This document shows positions 33,115-43,461 of a stretch of DNA of 64,000 nt, in pieces. Positions within the stretch are counted from its first letter, which is position 1. The number at the start of each line of letters is the position of its first letter. Below the pieces are notes generated by a model. It ran no database searches, was not told where the DNA came from, and saw nothing but the letters and a program-made list of their open reading frames with translations. A program made the position numbers and the translations under genes. The stretch is from Ilyonectria destructans (lineage: Eukaryota > Ascomycota > Sordariomycetes > Hypocreales > Nectriaceae): positions 1,302,001 through 1,366,000 of the forward strand of contig JAHEWK010000009.1 in the NCBI GenBank assembly GCA_020740775.1. The letters are read 5' to 3'.

Positions 33115-33644
33115 CAGTGTTAGCAGGCATGGTATAAGGAATCTATACGTAAGCTTTTTTAATGTTGGCAATACTCAGGGTTTGATTTGTTCAGTACCAA
33201 ACACCAAAGTCGAATCTCAGTTGCACATGTACTATTTAAATAATACGACGCCTATCTCCGTTCATCAATTCGACAGGTCCTCCGAAGCCAACGACAGGCC
33301 AACTTTTGTTCAAAAGTCTCCACACTGCCATGTTTTGTATCTCATGAAGCCAACGGTTGAGAGCCAACTCATCACATCATTTGTCTGATCCGCTTCGCTC
33401 TCCCTCTCCAGCGACACGTCCTCTCCTCCCCGTGGTTGGTCGTGCTGGTTGAAGTCCCCAGCAACCTTCACACACACTGCCTTGTCGAATCCCACTTTGC
33501 TTTTGTAATAGCCTGGTGTACTCTGTTGCACGTGTCATGTAAAGCTTGGGGATCCCATTTCTTGTCGTAGACCGGCACCTCCACCACCAGCCGCTCTCGG
33601 AGTCGTATGACGAGAGACTTAATATCCGGTGAGTGTGTTAGCAT
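33115..33644. other. Convergent 3' region
   Basis: Between the ends of the DyP gene (+) and the F-box-like gene (-). No supported gene. Confidence 0.5.
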
Positions 33645-35336
33645 TTATAAACCTCTTGCCTCTAATCTGAGGGCTCGAACCCTAGCCGCCACTATGAGCC
33701 GCTCATAAGCAGCATCATCTTTAGCAACTGTGTCCTTCTCCGGCGCACATCCGTCAACAGACAAGCTGTGATAGTCGCAAGCCTCAAGGTATGGTGAAGG
33801 CCCGGTTCCCATGTCAAACTCGAGGTACTGCATCCGCGTTGAACGCCATTGTGAAATTGCTGTACCTTGGAGGTATTGACCCACTGGAAATATCCCATCG
33901 CCCTCGTTATCGTCCACCAGCGAAGGAGAAGCGAGGTCTTTGTGAATATTGTAAACAATGCGCTGGTCCAACCCATCTTCATCGAGATGTGCATATGCCT
34001 CTTTCTTTTCAGTTGCATCGAAGGTAGCTAGGCCCATCCTAAATATTCTGAGTCCCTTCATAGATGTTGCCCATCTGGAGAGCACATGGTGCCATCTCAT
34101 CGTGTACTCGTACACCTCAGGATCCGAGTCTGAGGCCATGACGGCGCTTGTACTAGGATAGCCAGGGTATGCGCCCTCTAGCATACCCAGATCACGAGAC
34201 TGGAACAGAATGGGACAGTCATCGAGATAAAGCTCCTCCAGTCCGTGGCTACCGTTGTTCTTGCCGACAGATGCGAACCAATCAATCTGCCATTCTTCAC
34301 TGAAGACGTAGTTGCCAAGTGCCAGGACTTTGAGCTGTGGAAACGGCGAGTCGCATCCGACCTGTCGGAAGTCCATCAGAGGAAACCAACCCCAATAGTC
34401 CTGGTAGTAAAGCGACAAAACTCGCAGATTCTCGCTGAGGCCTGGGGATAACCACGTTTGTGGCAGGTTGTCGAACATTTCGTATTTTTCGTCAAAGAAA
34501 ACAGATCGTTCTGGCGCAGCGCAATCAATCTCGGTAGCGAGAACGAGTTTGAGATCCACAAGGCTGGATAGACACAAAAACTTCTCCCAGGCTTCGGATG
34601 AATAGACATGAGGATCATGGTAGTCGGCCAGATTGGAAATCGTGAGTTCCTTGATTTGTATGACCTGGTCTGAAGGGATACCTAGATCCTCTTTCGGGTA
34701 CTCGGGTTCGTATTCATAGAGATCCGCCAGCTTGTCGATCTCGATTTGCTTTCCCTGCGTCCAAATGCCCGTAATGCAATGGAAAATGGTGTCAAGCACT
34801 CTGTATCGGAAAGGCCATGATTCCTCAATTGTCACTGAGAAGCGTTCCCGGTCGTCATCGCCACAGAACTCATTGAACCGCAGATGCAGTGCAGTAATTT
34901 TACTGAAGCAGCGCAAGTACGGAAGCGCGTTCATGAAGGGACCAGGGATGTCGTAGGTCTTGTTGGCGTTGTATCTGAACCCAGGGCCAATCCAGGTGTC
35001 AATTGTGAGTTCTCGAACAAAGCCGCGAAGCCTGGTTGACTTGGCGATATGGATGAATCGCTCCGCAGACTTGCCATAAGCTTTGAGGGAGAGAGACTTG
35101 AAGGCGCACGGCGATGCTATAATGTTCAGCTGAGACGACGTGACCCTTAAGCAGAGTAGGTCGTCCCATTTCGATAAGTGAGAACATATCTGGTCCCAAA
35201 TCTCGGGGAGAAGGGGTAAAGTGTTTTGGGAAATGTCACTCATTGTGGAGGCAGACTTTTGTATCATGTGAGGTGTTGAAGAGATACTAATAGAGTTGAA
35301 AGCATATTGAGCTGAAAAGTATTGTCTAGCTGTCAT
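33645..35336 (-). CDS. F-box-like / LRR-like protein
   Basis: Single frame of up to 563 aa. The motif LPLLPEIWDQICSHLSKWDDLLCLRVTSSQLNIIASP is an F-box-like start (about residues 40-78), expected to bind Skp1 in an SCF ubiquitin ligase. After it comes a long C-terminal part with leucine-rich, repeat-like stretches (ITALHLRFNEF, LKVLALGNYVF, LEELYLDDCP) typical of fungal F-box proteins. Three Met codons precede the F-box (35336, 35267, 35243); MSDISQN at 35243 is closest to the usual start. The target cannot be told. Confidence 0.8.
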   Translation of the reverse strand: MTARQYFSAQYAFNSISISSTPHMIQKSASTMSDISQNTLPLLPEIWDQICSHLSKWDDLLCLRVTSSQLNIIASPCAFKSLSLKAYGKSAERFIHIAKSTRLRGFVRELTIDTWIGPGFRYNANKTYDIPGPFMNALPYLRCFSKITALHLRFNEFCGDDDRERFSVTIEESWPFRYRVLDTIFHCITGIWTQGKQIEIDKLADLYEYEPEYPKEDLGIPSDQVIQIKELTISNLADYHDPHVYSSEAWEKFLCLSSLVDLKLVLATEIDCAAPERSVFFDEKYEMFDNLPQTWLSPGLSENLRVLSLYYQDYWGWFPLMDFRQVGCDSPFPQLKVLALGNYVFSEEWQIDWFASVGKNNGSHGLEELYLDDCPILFQSRDLGMLEGAYPGYPSTSAVMASDSDPEVYEYTMRWHHVLSRWATSMKGLRIFRMGLATFDATEKKEAYAHLDEDGLDQRIVYNIHKDLASPSLVDDNEGDGIFPVGQYLQGTAISQWRSTRMQYLEFDMGTGPSPYLEACDYHSLSVDGCAPEKDTVAKDDAAYERLIVAARVRALRLEARGL

Positions 35337-35721
35337 CTTTTATCACCTGACAAATCTCACCCGAGCCCGTCATCCAGCCACGGACAGGCGAGATGTATCC
35401 ACTCTGCTGCCTGCTTATGAGGCAGCAGTGGAGTTTGTGAATACTACACTAATCCAATTTACACCCAGACTGCGGCCAGGAGGGAGACCAGGCGGTGTGG
35501 CACGTCAGACCCGGAAGTGCGGATAAATCGTCTCCGGACCGCCAAGGAAATTTATGAAATGCAGGCTGGAGATGCTCCTATTTCTCTTGAAGTCTCCTCT
35601 CTCTGTCACACTATTGCTACTACGGCGCGCGTGACTCGTACAAGAGCGACAGTGGTGGTGAAGATATTGTAGACAATGAATGAATGCAAATTCTACAAAG
35701 GTTCAACACTACTCACTATCA
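35337..35721. other. Intergenic, F-box promoter
   Basis: Upstream region of the F-box-like gene and 3' end of the glycosidase gene. No other feature. Confidence 0.5.
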
Positions 35722-38281
35722 TCATAATGCCTGGCGAAGGTTCTCTTTTTTAACTACCCACTCGCCATTGTTCGGAAAACCTGGTGCATCGCTTGAAGAT
35801 CCATCCCATCCCTCGGCCATGTACGCAACTACGCAAAATTTAGTCTCAAGCTCGATTTGCTAGTCACATAGGTGATCTTACCGGCTAGCAACAACCCAGC
35901 ATTACCTGGCATAAATGGAGGCGGTGTTCCACCATCCCCACCACGAATGGCGAATCCTAGCAAGCGGTCAGCTCAGCTATATTTTGTGACATGGACAACG
36001 TTAGACCGTTGCGGCGCGGCAAAGCTTACCCGCATCATCAAACTTCCAATAGTCGTATGCAGTCAAGTGATGAATAGCTCTCTCCGGGTTTCCAATCCGA
36101 GCTGAGTTGATTGCCAAAATCGGCCGACCCCAACCGCGAATTTTGGCGTCAGGCCAGATGTCCCAGATTTTGTCGGCGGTTAGTTGTGCAACTTCTTCAT
36201 CAACAGCGGGCGTGTTTGGCAGGAATCCCTTCAGCATATTGAGGCTGCGTGGGTCACCGATAAGTGCAGGATCTTCCCACCAAGAGGCATTGAGACCTTC
36301 ATACACCGCGTACAGCCCATCGATCTGCGGTGGCTTAGCGAGGCGACTGGCGACATCTGTCCAGGAATCGGGAATAGGCCGCCCCAGCCTCTTCTTCCAC
36401 TCGCAGGCTACATCAAGACCGTATCGCCAATAGGCGATCTCATAAGCGAGATTAAGAGTCCGCGTGGGAGGTGTATTTTCTGTGACTCCATATGCTCTAA
36501 TTGACGTTAGCTAGGGTATTCTCAGTTTATGAAATGGCTCTTACGGGGGGCCAAGGTCATAGTATCCGGAGGATTCATTATACCACGCGTACGAAGCCAT
36601 GTAATCTGCACTGGCTTCTAGAATTGGGTCCCAGCGTTGTAGTGTCCGCTTGGTCGGCTGCGTCTTATAAGCCAATTTGGCCATGTACATCGGATGTGGC
36701 TTCAAAAACACGACACATTAGTCTTCAACTACGGCCTTGAGGTGTTGAGAGAGATACAAACCTGTTGCCACAGAAGCAGGCCATTGATAGTACCGGGTGA
36801 GCTTTGGCCGGTTAGGATTTCGGTCATTTTCGGCCATCGGGCACCACTCCATCCCATCCTTTTGGCCCTGTCCATTGAACTTGGCAACAGCGACTCATAC
36901 ACGGCCGGGAAGGTATTGTGAAAGTATTTTTCCCGGCCCCACGAGACCCAATGAGCACAATGCCACAGAACCATCTCCATGTGGAATTTGCCTGTTCAAA
37001 GTTATTACAAAGTATTTCAACGATGAAGAAAATTGTCCACCACTCACCATACCACCCATTATTCATGAGACCACTCTCTTGGGGTGGTTGCCCCGTACCT
37101 GCACTGTTAACTCGGACATGATACTGAGACTGGATTATACGGCGTTGAAGCTCAGTCGCGTTCGGGTTGGAAGACTGCGTAAGATCGATAAAACCACCCT
37201 CTTTCCAATAGTTGTTCCAATCGCCACGGTTTTGCTGCATAATGGTATTGGGAGTGTCTGGGACTGCTTTGAAAGGTGAAAAATGAGCAGTGAAAGACAG
37301 CTGCGTCGTTTTGGACCCATGACCCGACGGAGAAAGGGTATACCGGTGAGCGGTGATTGCACCCGAGTTGGCAGGCTCCAATCTCTCCAGAGAAAGAGGA
37401 GACTTCTTGGGCCAACGAAAATTGATGAAATATTTGGTCTCCTGCATCTCATGTCGAATGTGGGCCGCATTTTTTGAGAGCCCACTCACAATAGCAGTCG
37501 TGTGGTTGGTTGGGAAGTCATAGACGCCGGTAAATACTTCATACTTGTAGGTTGTGGAATGAATTGGTGGGTATGGAAAATCGATTTCCACCGTTAGGTC
37601 GCCAGATTGAACCAGTTCGGATTCGACTTTGAAACTGACAGCATCAGAAGCGAAGTCGCCTTGGGTCACTATCCTGACGTTGAAGCCGTCGACCTTAAAT
37701 GTAGAGGTAATCGTTCCATTCCAAAGATCGAGTTTCTGATATGTGTTTGAGATTTTGTCGGCTTTGAGAGTGTCATTGTTATACCTCAGCCCGATTCGAC
37801 CAAGGTTGACTCGATTGGGATTTCCAATTAACCATTGAGTTACATCGGGGAGGGCTGGGTCAGGAACTTCGTACGAGACATTGCGTCCATGAGTGAGTGC
37901 AGGTACTCCTGTATAGTCATTGATACTGCATTTTGTCACCAGTGAGTATCAGAAAACTTGCAATAAGGAAGGATATCGTACCTGCCCTTTGGCATTGTAT
38001 CGTTATGCCACGCCCAAACAGACATTGTATTGAACGGAAGATATGTCTGCATTCCTGTAGTATCAACCGAGAAGGCAAAATTGCCATTGCCTACTTGAAG
38101 AGGTGTTGTCTTATTGTCGATCAGGTTGGTTCGAACGACATTATTCTCCGATACAATACGGTGCCTTGGATACGTGAGTTTGCGATGAGCTGAGTCAATG
38201 ATTACTTTAACCTCACCTATCAATTTTTCCATGGACTGTAGAGGCCAAGAGCACCCATGAGAGTATTGTAGTGATAGCCAT
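35722..38281 (-). CDS. Secreted six-hairpin glycosidase-like protein
   Basis: Eight exons on the minus strand: 38281-38217, 38164-37982, 37925-37048, 36991-36762, 36699-36545, 36496-36030, 35956-35906 and 35828-35722. They total 2136 nt, 711 aa, with all phases closing. The N-terminus MAITTILSWVLLASTVHG is a plausible signal peptide, so it should be secreted. Conserved blocks: PLQVGNGNFAFSVDTTGMQT, QWLIGNPNRVNLGRIGL, NGWYGKFHMEMVLWHCAHW (exon 3-4 join), ASADYMASYAWYNE, YGLDVACEWKKRLG and WGRPILAINSARIGNP. This is the fungal six-hairpin glycosidase-like family, (alpha/alpha)6 barrel, perhaps acting on plant polysaccharide side chains; a GH family number is not given. Its first exon lies inside the reading frame of the GFA gene, so it has no visible promoter of its own. 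Confidence 0.85.
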
Positions 38282-38785
38282 CGCGGGTCTGATCTCGCCG
38301 TAAACGTAGATGATAGAACAAACCGGAGTTCCACAGCGACCACAGAAGCTACGAGACCAGTCAGGTCCGCAATTGATGCTATGGAAGAAACGCAGCCACG
38401 TCTTGCTCTCTTGAGTAGCTCGAAGGACATCCATGGCGGGGATATATGGAGGCCGATTAGAATCAGCTTTTTCAGCGTCGTAGTCATCCGCCATGACGTC
38501 CAAGATTCGACCAGAAACAATGGTAGATTCGAATGACAGGGAGAGGGCCGACACGGTTAGCATCGGGGCCGGGATGTCAATGACGCTCACGGCCAGAGAA
38601 GAACCGGTGGCACGACGACAATCGTTGCAGTGACAGGTGAGAGCTTGCGGGAGGCGCACACCAGAAGATGGCGGAGACATGGGGTGTTGGGGACGGCTCT
38701 GGATGGACGGAACTGCTAAGCGATAGCGAATTGCACCGCATGAACAGCCGCCAGTGATGGTGTTTGCTTCGTCAGGAAGACTCAT
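38213..38785 (-). CDS. GFA/CENP-V domain protein, truncated and in frame with the glycosidase
   Basis: From ATG 38785 the frame gives 190 aa. Zinc-binding Cys motifs of the GFA (glutathione-dependent formaldehyde-activating-like) fold are clear: GGCSCGAIRY, CHCNDCRRATG and FCGRCGTPV. The usual ~50 residues after the last CxxC are missing; instead the frame runs through GEIRPAM straight into the MAITTIL signal peptide of the glycosidase and stops at a TGA (38213-38215) lying inside the glycosidase's first intron. If that intron is spliced in a transcript starting upstream, the product would be a GFA-glycosidase fusion. The enzyme role of such fungal GFA proteins is mostly unproven. A longer ATG upstream (39010) exists but 38785 directly precedes the domain. 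Confidence 0.75.
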   Translation of the reverse strand: MSLPDEANTITGGCSCGAIRYRLAVPSIQSRPQHPMSPPSSGVRLPQALTCHCNDCRRATGSSLAVSVIDIPAPMLTVSALSLSFESTIVSGRILDVMADDYDAEKADSNRPPYIPAMDVLRATQESKTWLRFFHSINCGPDWSRSFCGRCGTPVCSIIYVYGEIRPAMAITTILSWVLLASTVHGKIDR

Positions 38786-40177
38786 TTTTGAATGTTTCTT
38801 TTTGAGGAATGATGATGATGAGAGGTTTGTATTGACTTGAAGTTGTCGGATTGAGCTACAAAGCTGTCCTTTAGCTATCTTATATGACAGCCGGACGGTG
38901 CCTCTGCATGTCTTCAAAACATGGTATAATTGCATGTTGAACAAGCCTAATGGCTTGCCGTCATTTTGACAGCCACAACTGTAAGTGGCGCCCGTAGTTT
39001 GGGGGGCCAAGGGATCTTGGCGCCATAAGGTCGAATGGTGGTCCGCCTCAGCTTGTCTTGGCAGTGGAGGCAGCCGTGCTCACAGGAATTAATTCGGACC
39101 GTGAATTTAGACGTGAATTCAGTGTTGAAAAGCGCACATTGGAGTTCGAATTTCAGATTGACGCTGTGCTACCTTCCACTGCGGAGTCAAGCGGAACCGA
39201 ATGATTTATTCACCGTAGTGCAGCTTGCAGGGCACAATTGTTGGGAAATGGCAAAGCAAAATGAATTCATCGCAATTGATGACAGATTGTCATAAAGAAA
39301 AGGTTCAACAAAAATGAAGAGTTGGCCAAGACTGGACCTCGACTCCGCTGAGCTCATTTTGGAGTCCACGCCTACGCTTTTACACACAAGCCCTGCCACG
39401 GAAACCTTCATCACACGAATCCATTCAAACGGATCAATAAGGGAAGACCTAGTAAACGTCGAAGTCATCTTGCGCTTCCAGGTATCGATGAGTTCTGATG
39501 ACAAACGCGGCTCATCTTATCATTGTGAGCCATAGATGTTGTGATGGCCACTGTCAGGTGGTGCTAATAGCTCCCGAAACATTAACTGTGTCAGGCGCAT
39601 TGATTGTCTACACCGAGTTAATAACAATTTGCAGTGTAATTCTAGGTCATACACTCCAGGCTAGTGAATATGAGCGTCACAGTGGGCAGCGCCGGGAACT
39701 AGGCAGAGGCGAAAGGTGGTCCACCTAATTCAATGTTTTCTTGTACGCTGGGTTAGGGAATGAAAACATGAATACGGATCAAGATACTTTTAGTTCATTA
39801 GACATTAATAACTATAAACAACTACTTCACGCCTCTTTTTACAAACAGATATAAGAAGAGATTCGAGAGAGTGTCGAAACTTTTCTCAATCGTTACATGG
39901 ATCTCTGAAAGCAACAGGACCTCCACAAGTATTAAGAAGATAGCTGTCAATATGGAACAGAAGCCTGGACTGCAACCTAAACTGCAAATATTTTCTTTGG
40001 CGCAGAATGTGGAGATACGGTAGATTGACCCTGCGAATAAATGCTGATGCAAAAATGCCTAGTAGAACACGACAGAGATCATCTCCTTTCTGGTTTCGTG
40101 TGTAGAAGTACAAATATGCGCCTTCTGTCACTTAGACGAACGTAGTTTCTATAATAATCCGATTGGAGGAGTTGATT
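38786..40177. other. Intergenic, no gene seen
   Basis: 1.4 kb. It holds the GFA promoter and unassigned sequence with short open frames only. Confidence 0.5.
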
Positions 40178-40193
40178 TCCCCCGTGCGGGGGA
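40178..40193. promoter_or_regulatory. Palindrome TCCCCCG-TG-CGGGGGA
   Basis: Perfect 7-bp arms around a TG spacer. GC-rich palindromes of this form are typical binding sites for zinc-finger regulators. First of three palindromes in 233 bp. Confidence 0.5.
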
Positions 40194-40290
40194 TCAGCGC
40201 TTTGTGGTCTGAGCCATGCATGAGGCACACTCATCACGCCCTCCTTCGCCGACGATCCTCCTTATTCCCTTGAGCAAACGGGATTAATTA

Positions 40291-40305
40291 CGGCGAACCT
40301 CGCCG
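40291..40305. promoter_or_regulatory. Inverted repeat CGGCGA-ACC-TCGCCG
   Basis: Six-bp arms around ACC. It contains the everted/inverted CGG-N9-CCG spacing expected of Zn2Cys6 dimer sites. Confidence 0.45.
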
Positions 40306-40378
40306 AATTTGAGTGCAAAATGGTTAGATGATCAAAAACCCCCACCAATGAGGACTTCAATTGAGCGACCCCAGGCCT

Positions 40379-40410
40379 CCCCGCAAAAGGGTAATTACCA
40401 TATTGCGGGG
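40379..40410. promoter_or_regulatory. 32-bp near-perfect nested palindrome
   Basis: Outer arms CCCCGCAA (40379-40386) and TTGCGGGG (40403-40410) share one centre with an inner perfect palindrome GGTAATTACC (40390-40399). 14 of 16 base pairs match. It lies 60-100 bp before the short open frame at 40471. Confidence 0.5.
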
Positions 40411-40470
40411 CTTAAGCCTTTTAGCCGTGGAGGTCATTAAATAAACATGAACAGATGCTCAATTTCATAA

Positions 40471-40782
40471 TCCGGTCGGATCAAACAAATCATATGGTCG
40501 CCTGAATACTTGGGTTTCCACTTCCATCTGCTGCCTGAGTTTTGTCACGACGGAAAGGTACCTGATGATGTCACCGACTTATTTCATGTTAATCTGGGGA
40601 CGGTGGACCGCAAGTTCTTGGATCTCAGCTGGTTCGTTCCTAATGTTGAAGTCTACTTCAAGAATGGCACGCCATTCAGTAAGATGGTTTCTGCGACAGC
40701 CAAAGGACTCAAAAATGTTACCAAAATGCAGGAGTTTGATGAAGTGGTGGAGGATAAGGAGCTGGAAGAACTGGGGGCGTAA
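40471..40782 (+). pseudogene. Gene fragment of unknown family, start missing
   Basis: An open stretch of 103 codons that begins after a stop and ends at TAA 40780, with no usable ATG before its conserved-looking part. It contains LGFHFHLLPEFCHDG, DLFHVNLGTVDRKFLDLSWF and a Lys/Glu-rich end. Composition and codon use look coding, and the piece resembles a protein C-terminus. I do not recognise the family. Upstream exons were not found, so it is probably a decayed gene; an unusual small exon upstream cannot be excluded. Confidence 0.35.
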
Positions 40783-41336
40783 CCGGAACAAAATATAGAG
40801 GACGGATTAATATTGCCACTTCCAAACTACCTTCGGGCTATTGATGGTCCATTTATCTGATTCTTCCCTTTGCAATTTGCCTCTATGCCTCACCCTAGCA
40901 ACGATTGATGTAACTCTAGTATGCGAGCCGAAGGGCGATCTATGATGTTGTATCCCCGGGGTTTTGTTCATGATAAATTGAGTTTGGCACTGGTAATGTG
41001 CAGAGCTTTTCTACGAACTCAAGCAAATATGACACTGCACCTTCAACGATGAGTGGTGCCTTTGTAGCTTTGCATCATACTTGGGGTGTTTTGGATTGTG
41101 ATTCTGGAAGGATGTCATCACAAAATGAGGTGCAAAATTTAGGGGTCCGATTTTGGGTGAGAATCGATGGACCGAGGATGGAACTTGTCCTGAAAATTAT
41201 TCTATCATGTTTTGTGTGCCTGTCCAACGCCAATGCTATTCTATGCTAATAGTTCTCGCTCAGAATCTAGTAGAATCAATCCTGTCTTTGCTGTCTCCGG
41301 TTCTCGGTTCTGCTCTCGTTCTTTCGTGGACGTCCA
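40783..41336. other. Intergenic, no gene seen
   Basis: Sequence between the fragment (+) and the end of the SRR1-like gene (-). No supported feature. Confidence 0.5.
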
Positions 41337-42197
41337 TTAAAGCTTTTGTCTCCTTGGCTTAGCGATCACCTTCGTTCTTTGATCTCCTCTTGCCAAGACT
41401 CTCTGTCCAGCAGATGACTGCCTCCAATAAAACGCCATTGGAAAAGAACTGTCTGCATCCTCCCAAAACCCTCCACCACCAACTGCTCGTCGCTGGTAGT
41501 CCCTGGCCTTAATTTCCTTCATTACTTCGCCGACTTGTCTGTGTTCTGCTGTGCGCTTCTCCCACTTCATCTTTAAAGCATTAAAGTCATCGCCGATTAA
41601 TGCAGGCAAAACAGCGTCTGGACCAGATACACCCATTGATTTAGCTGACAGTGGTGCGAACAGTTGTATGTATGCGTCAATGGTCAGAAACGGGCTGTAG
41701 ACAATTGTTTCTCCATCAATCATGCTGCCTGCCTCTCCAAGATCGGATGCGGATGGTGTCTTGAGTACCCGGATGCCGAGGCTTCCGAGGAACTCTTCAT
41801 CTGTCTTTGTGAAGTTTGGATCTTGAGCATAAAGCGCAACTGCGTCATTTTCGCTTGAGGACGCGTCTAGATATGAAGCGATATTAATGAATATGACAAG
41901 TTGCTTAATGCGGCGTGTTTGGTCCTTCGATGGTCCAAGACCACCAAGACCCAAAGATACCACTTTGGTCACTCTCGGACGGTTTTTGGCTTGTAGCATG
42001 ACTTGGAACGACTTCGATAATGCCGATTGATGGAATAGATTTTTTGCTTCATTATAGAGAATTTCCAGTTGTTGAAGTTGTCTAGACGAGTTTCTTCCCT
42101 TTGCAGGGCGGATTTTCGGGGCTGTAGCAGTGGCTGAACTATGCTTCACACGATGTGTATAGTGCGGTGCAAATGATTGATTCCCTAAAGTCTCCAT
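41337..42197 (-). CDS. SRR1-like domain protein
   Basis: Single-exon 286-aa frame from ATG 42197. The SRR1-like domain spans about 75-190: VVSLGLGGLGPSKDQTRRIKQL, then ALYAQDPNFTKTDEEFL, LGIRVLKTPSAS and TIVYSPFL. SRR1 proteins (named from a plant clock/red-light factor, with a yeast relative Ber1 linked to microtubule and proteasome function) have no settled molecular role. The C-terminus is basic and Arg-rich. Many fungi carry several diverged copies. Confidence 0.85.
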   Translation of the reverse strand: METLGNQSFAPHYTHRVKHSSATATAPKIRPAKGRNSSRQLQQLEILYNEAKNLFHQSALSKSFQVMLQAKNRPRVTKVVSLGLGGLGPSKDQTRRIKQLVIFINIASYLDASSSENDAVALYAQDPNFTKTDEEFLGSLGIRVLKTPSASDLGEAGSMIDGETIVYSPFLTIDAYIQLFAPLSAKSMGVSGPDAVLPALIGDDFNALKMKWEKRTAEHRQVGEVMKEIKARDYQRRAVGGGGFWEDADSSFPMAFYWRQSSAGQRVLARGDQRTKVIAKPRRQKL

Positions 42198-43461
42198 GTA
42201 AGCTCCAATGTTCGTAGCGGCAAATTAAGATCTTAGACAATCGTACTGTTGCTAATGTCCCAGCTCGCTGCGGGGGTCATTGTACTTGTGAGAGACATTG
42301 TAATAGAGTTTTGTTGTAAATTCTAGTGCTCGGGTGTTGAATTAATTCACGCCGACAGGGTAATTTAGCTGGCGGGAAAGCGTGGCGAGAGGATATAAGA
42401 AGGTGTCAAATTGATTTACGCCTCATCCGTATGCATAACCAGAATCTCTGCAAAGTTGATCTCTAAATATATAGGTTCTCAGTGCGTATTATCCAAACGG
42501 GACACGCAAGTCTTGGCACGCTGACATCATTCTCGGCTTTCTAATCCACGTTCGGTGTTCGGCATTTGCGCTCATCCGATGGTCCCCACTGGCCATCAGA
42601 GTCACACCAAACTTCCTATCTGGGCTCGCCGGGCTTATTAATTGTCAAACTCGGTCATTCGACTGAATTAATAATGGGGGGTGATAAATCGCCAGCCCCT
42701 GTCCTTATCGTTGCCTTCAGCATTTTCTGCCATCTTGGGATTTATCGGAGTCCCGAGAATGCCGAAACATCACAAGGCGCAGCATATTTTTGTACTTTGT
42801 GCCCGTATAGGCCCCCTCAAAACATTGATGCATGCTCTAAAAAGCATCGCTATTTAATCGGTAGCCTTTTGGCCACCTTTCCTTGCTATGTTGAACATCA
42901 ACGGATTCAAGACACTGAGATAAGCTGAGGCTCCAGCGTGCGGCAATCGCCGCTACTCGCATCTGTGGGATACCCAACGTCGGGATATTTATGGTTGCAG
43001 GTCTTACGGGCTTTCTCAACCACATCGGCTCCCTCATCTCAGCCTGCGTGACTTGGTCGTACTTGATGTGGGCTTTTCCCTAGCCTTGAAAATCTATCTT
43101 ACATTCTTGTAGACAGAATGGGAGCTAACATTTCGGGCTGTGTATGTCTTTCTCAGACGGAATATGGTGAGAGAATCGCAAGTCGTGCTTAGATCAAGGT
43201 CACTGAAGGCATGTGATCGGTGGGTGGTGATCGGAGTTGTAGGTCTTTCGTGCTCTGCGGCGGTGCTGAAAGGCCTTATGTTCTTCAAGATTATCTCATT
43301 TGATCAATATGGACTATTTCTTTATTCCGTCAGTAAACCTACCCTTCATTTGAGTGTTGGTTTATTATTTTGCATTTCCGCAAGAGACTCACGATCGTAG
43401 CCTTATGCATTACCATATACACGAAATTGACTCTCCCATGACATTTTCTACCTCCTGTGTT
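42198..43461. other. Intergenic with possible membrane-protein remnant
   Basis: On the plus strand, 42934-43083 reads hydrophobic stretches (VGIFMVAGLTGFLNHIGSLI, ACVTWSYLMWAF) ended by TAG. After a splice-like TTGTAGACAG, 43110-43400 reads FRAVYVFLRRN, then RWVVIGVVGLSCSAAVLKGL. The alternation of hydrophobic helices suggests a decayed multi-pass membrane protein, but no family match is offered. The remainder (42198-42930) shows nothing. Confidence 0.3.

Noticed and set aside
33660..33690. tRNA-like B box (GGGTTCGAGCC on the minus strand)
   Set aside because: It lies in the coding end of the F-box-like gene; no A box or cloverleaf could be built.
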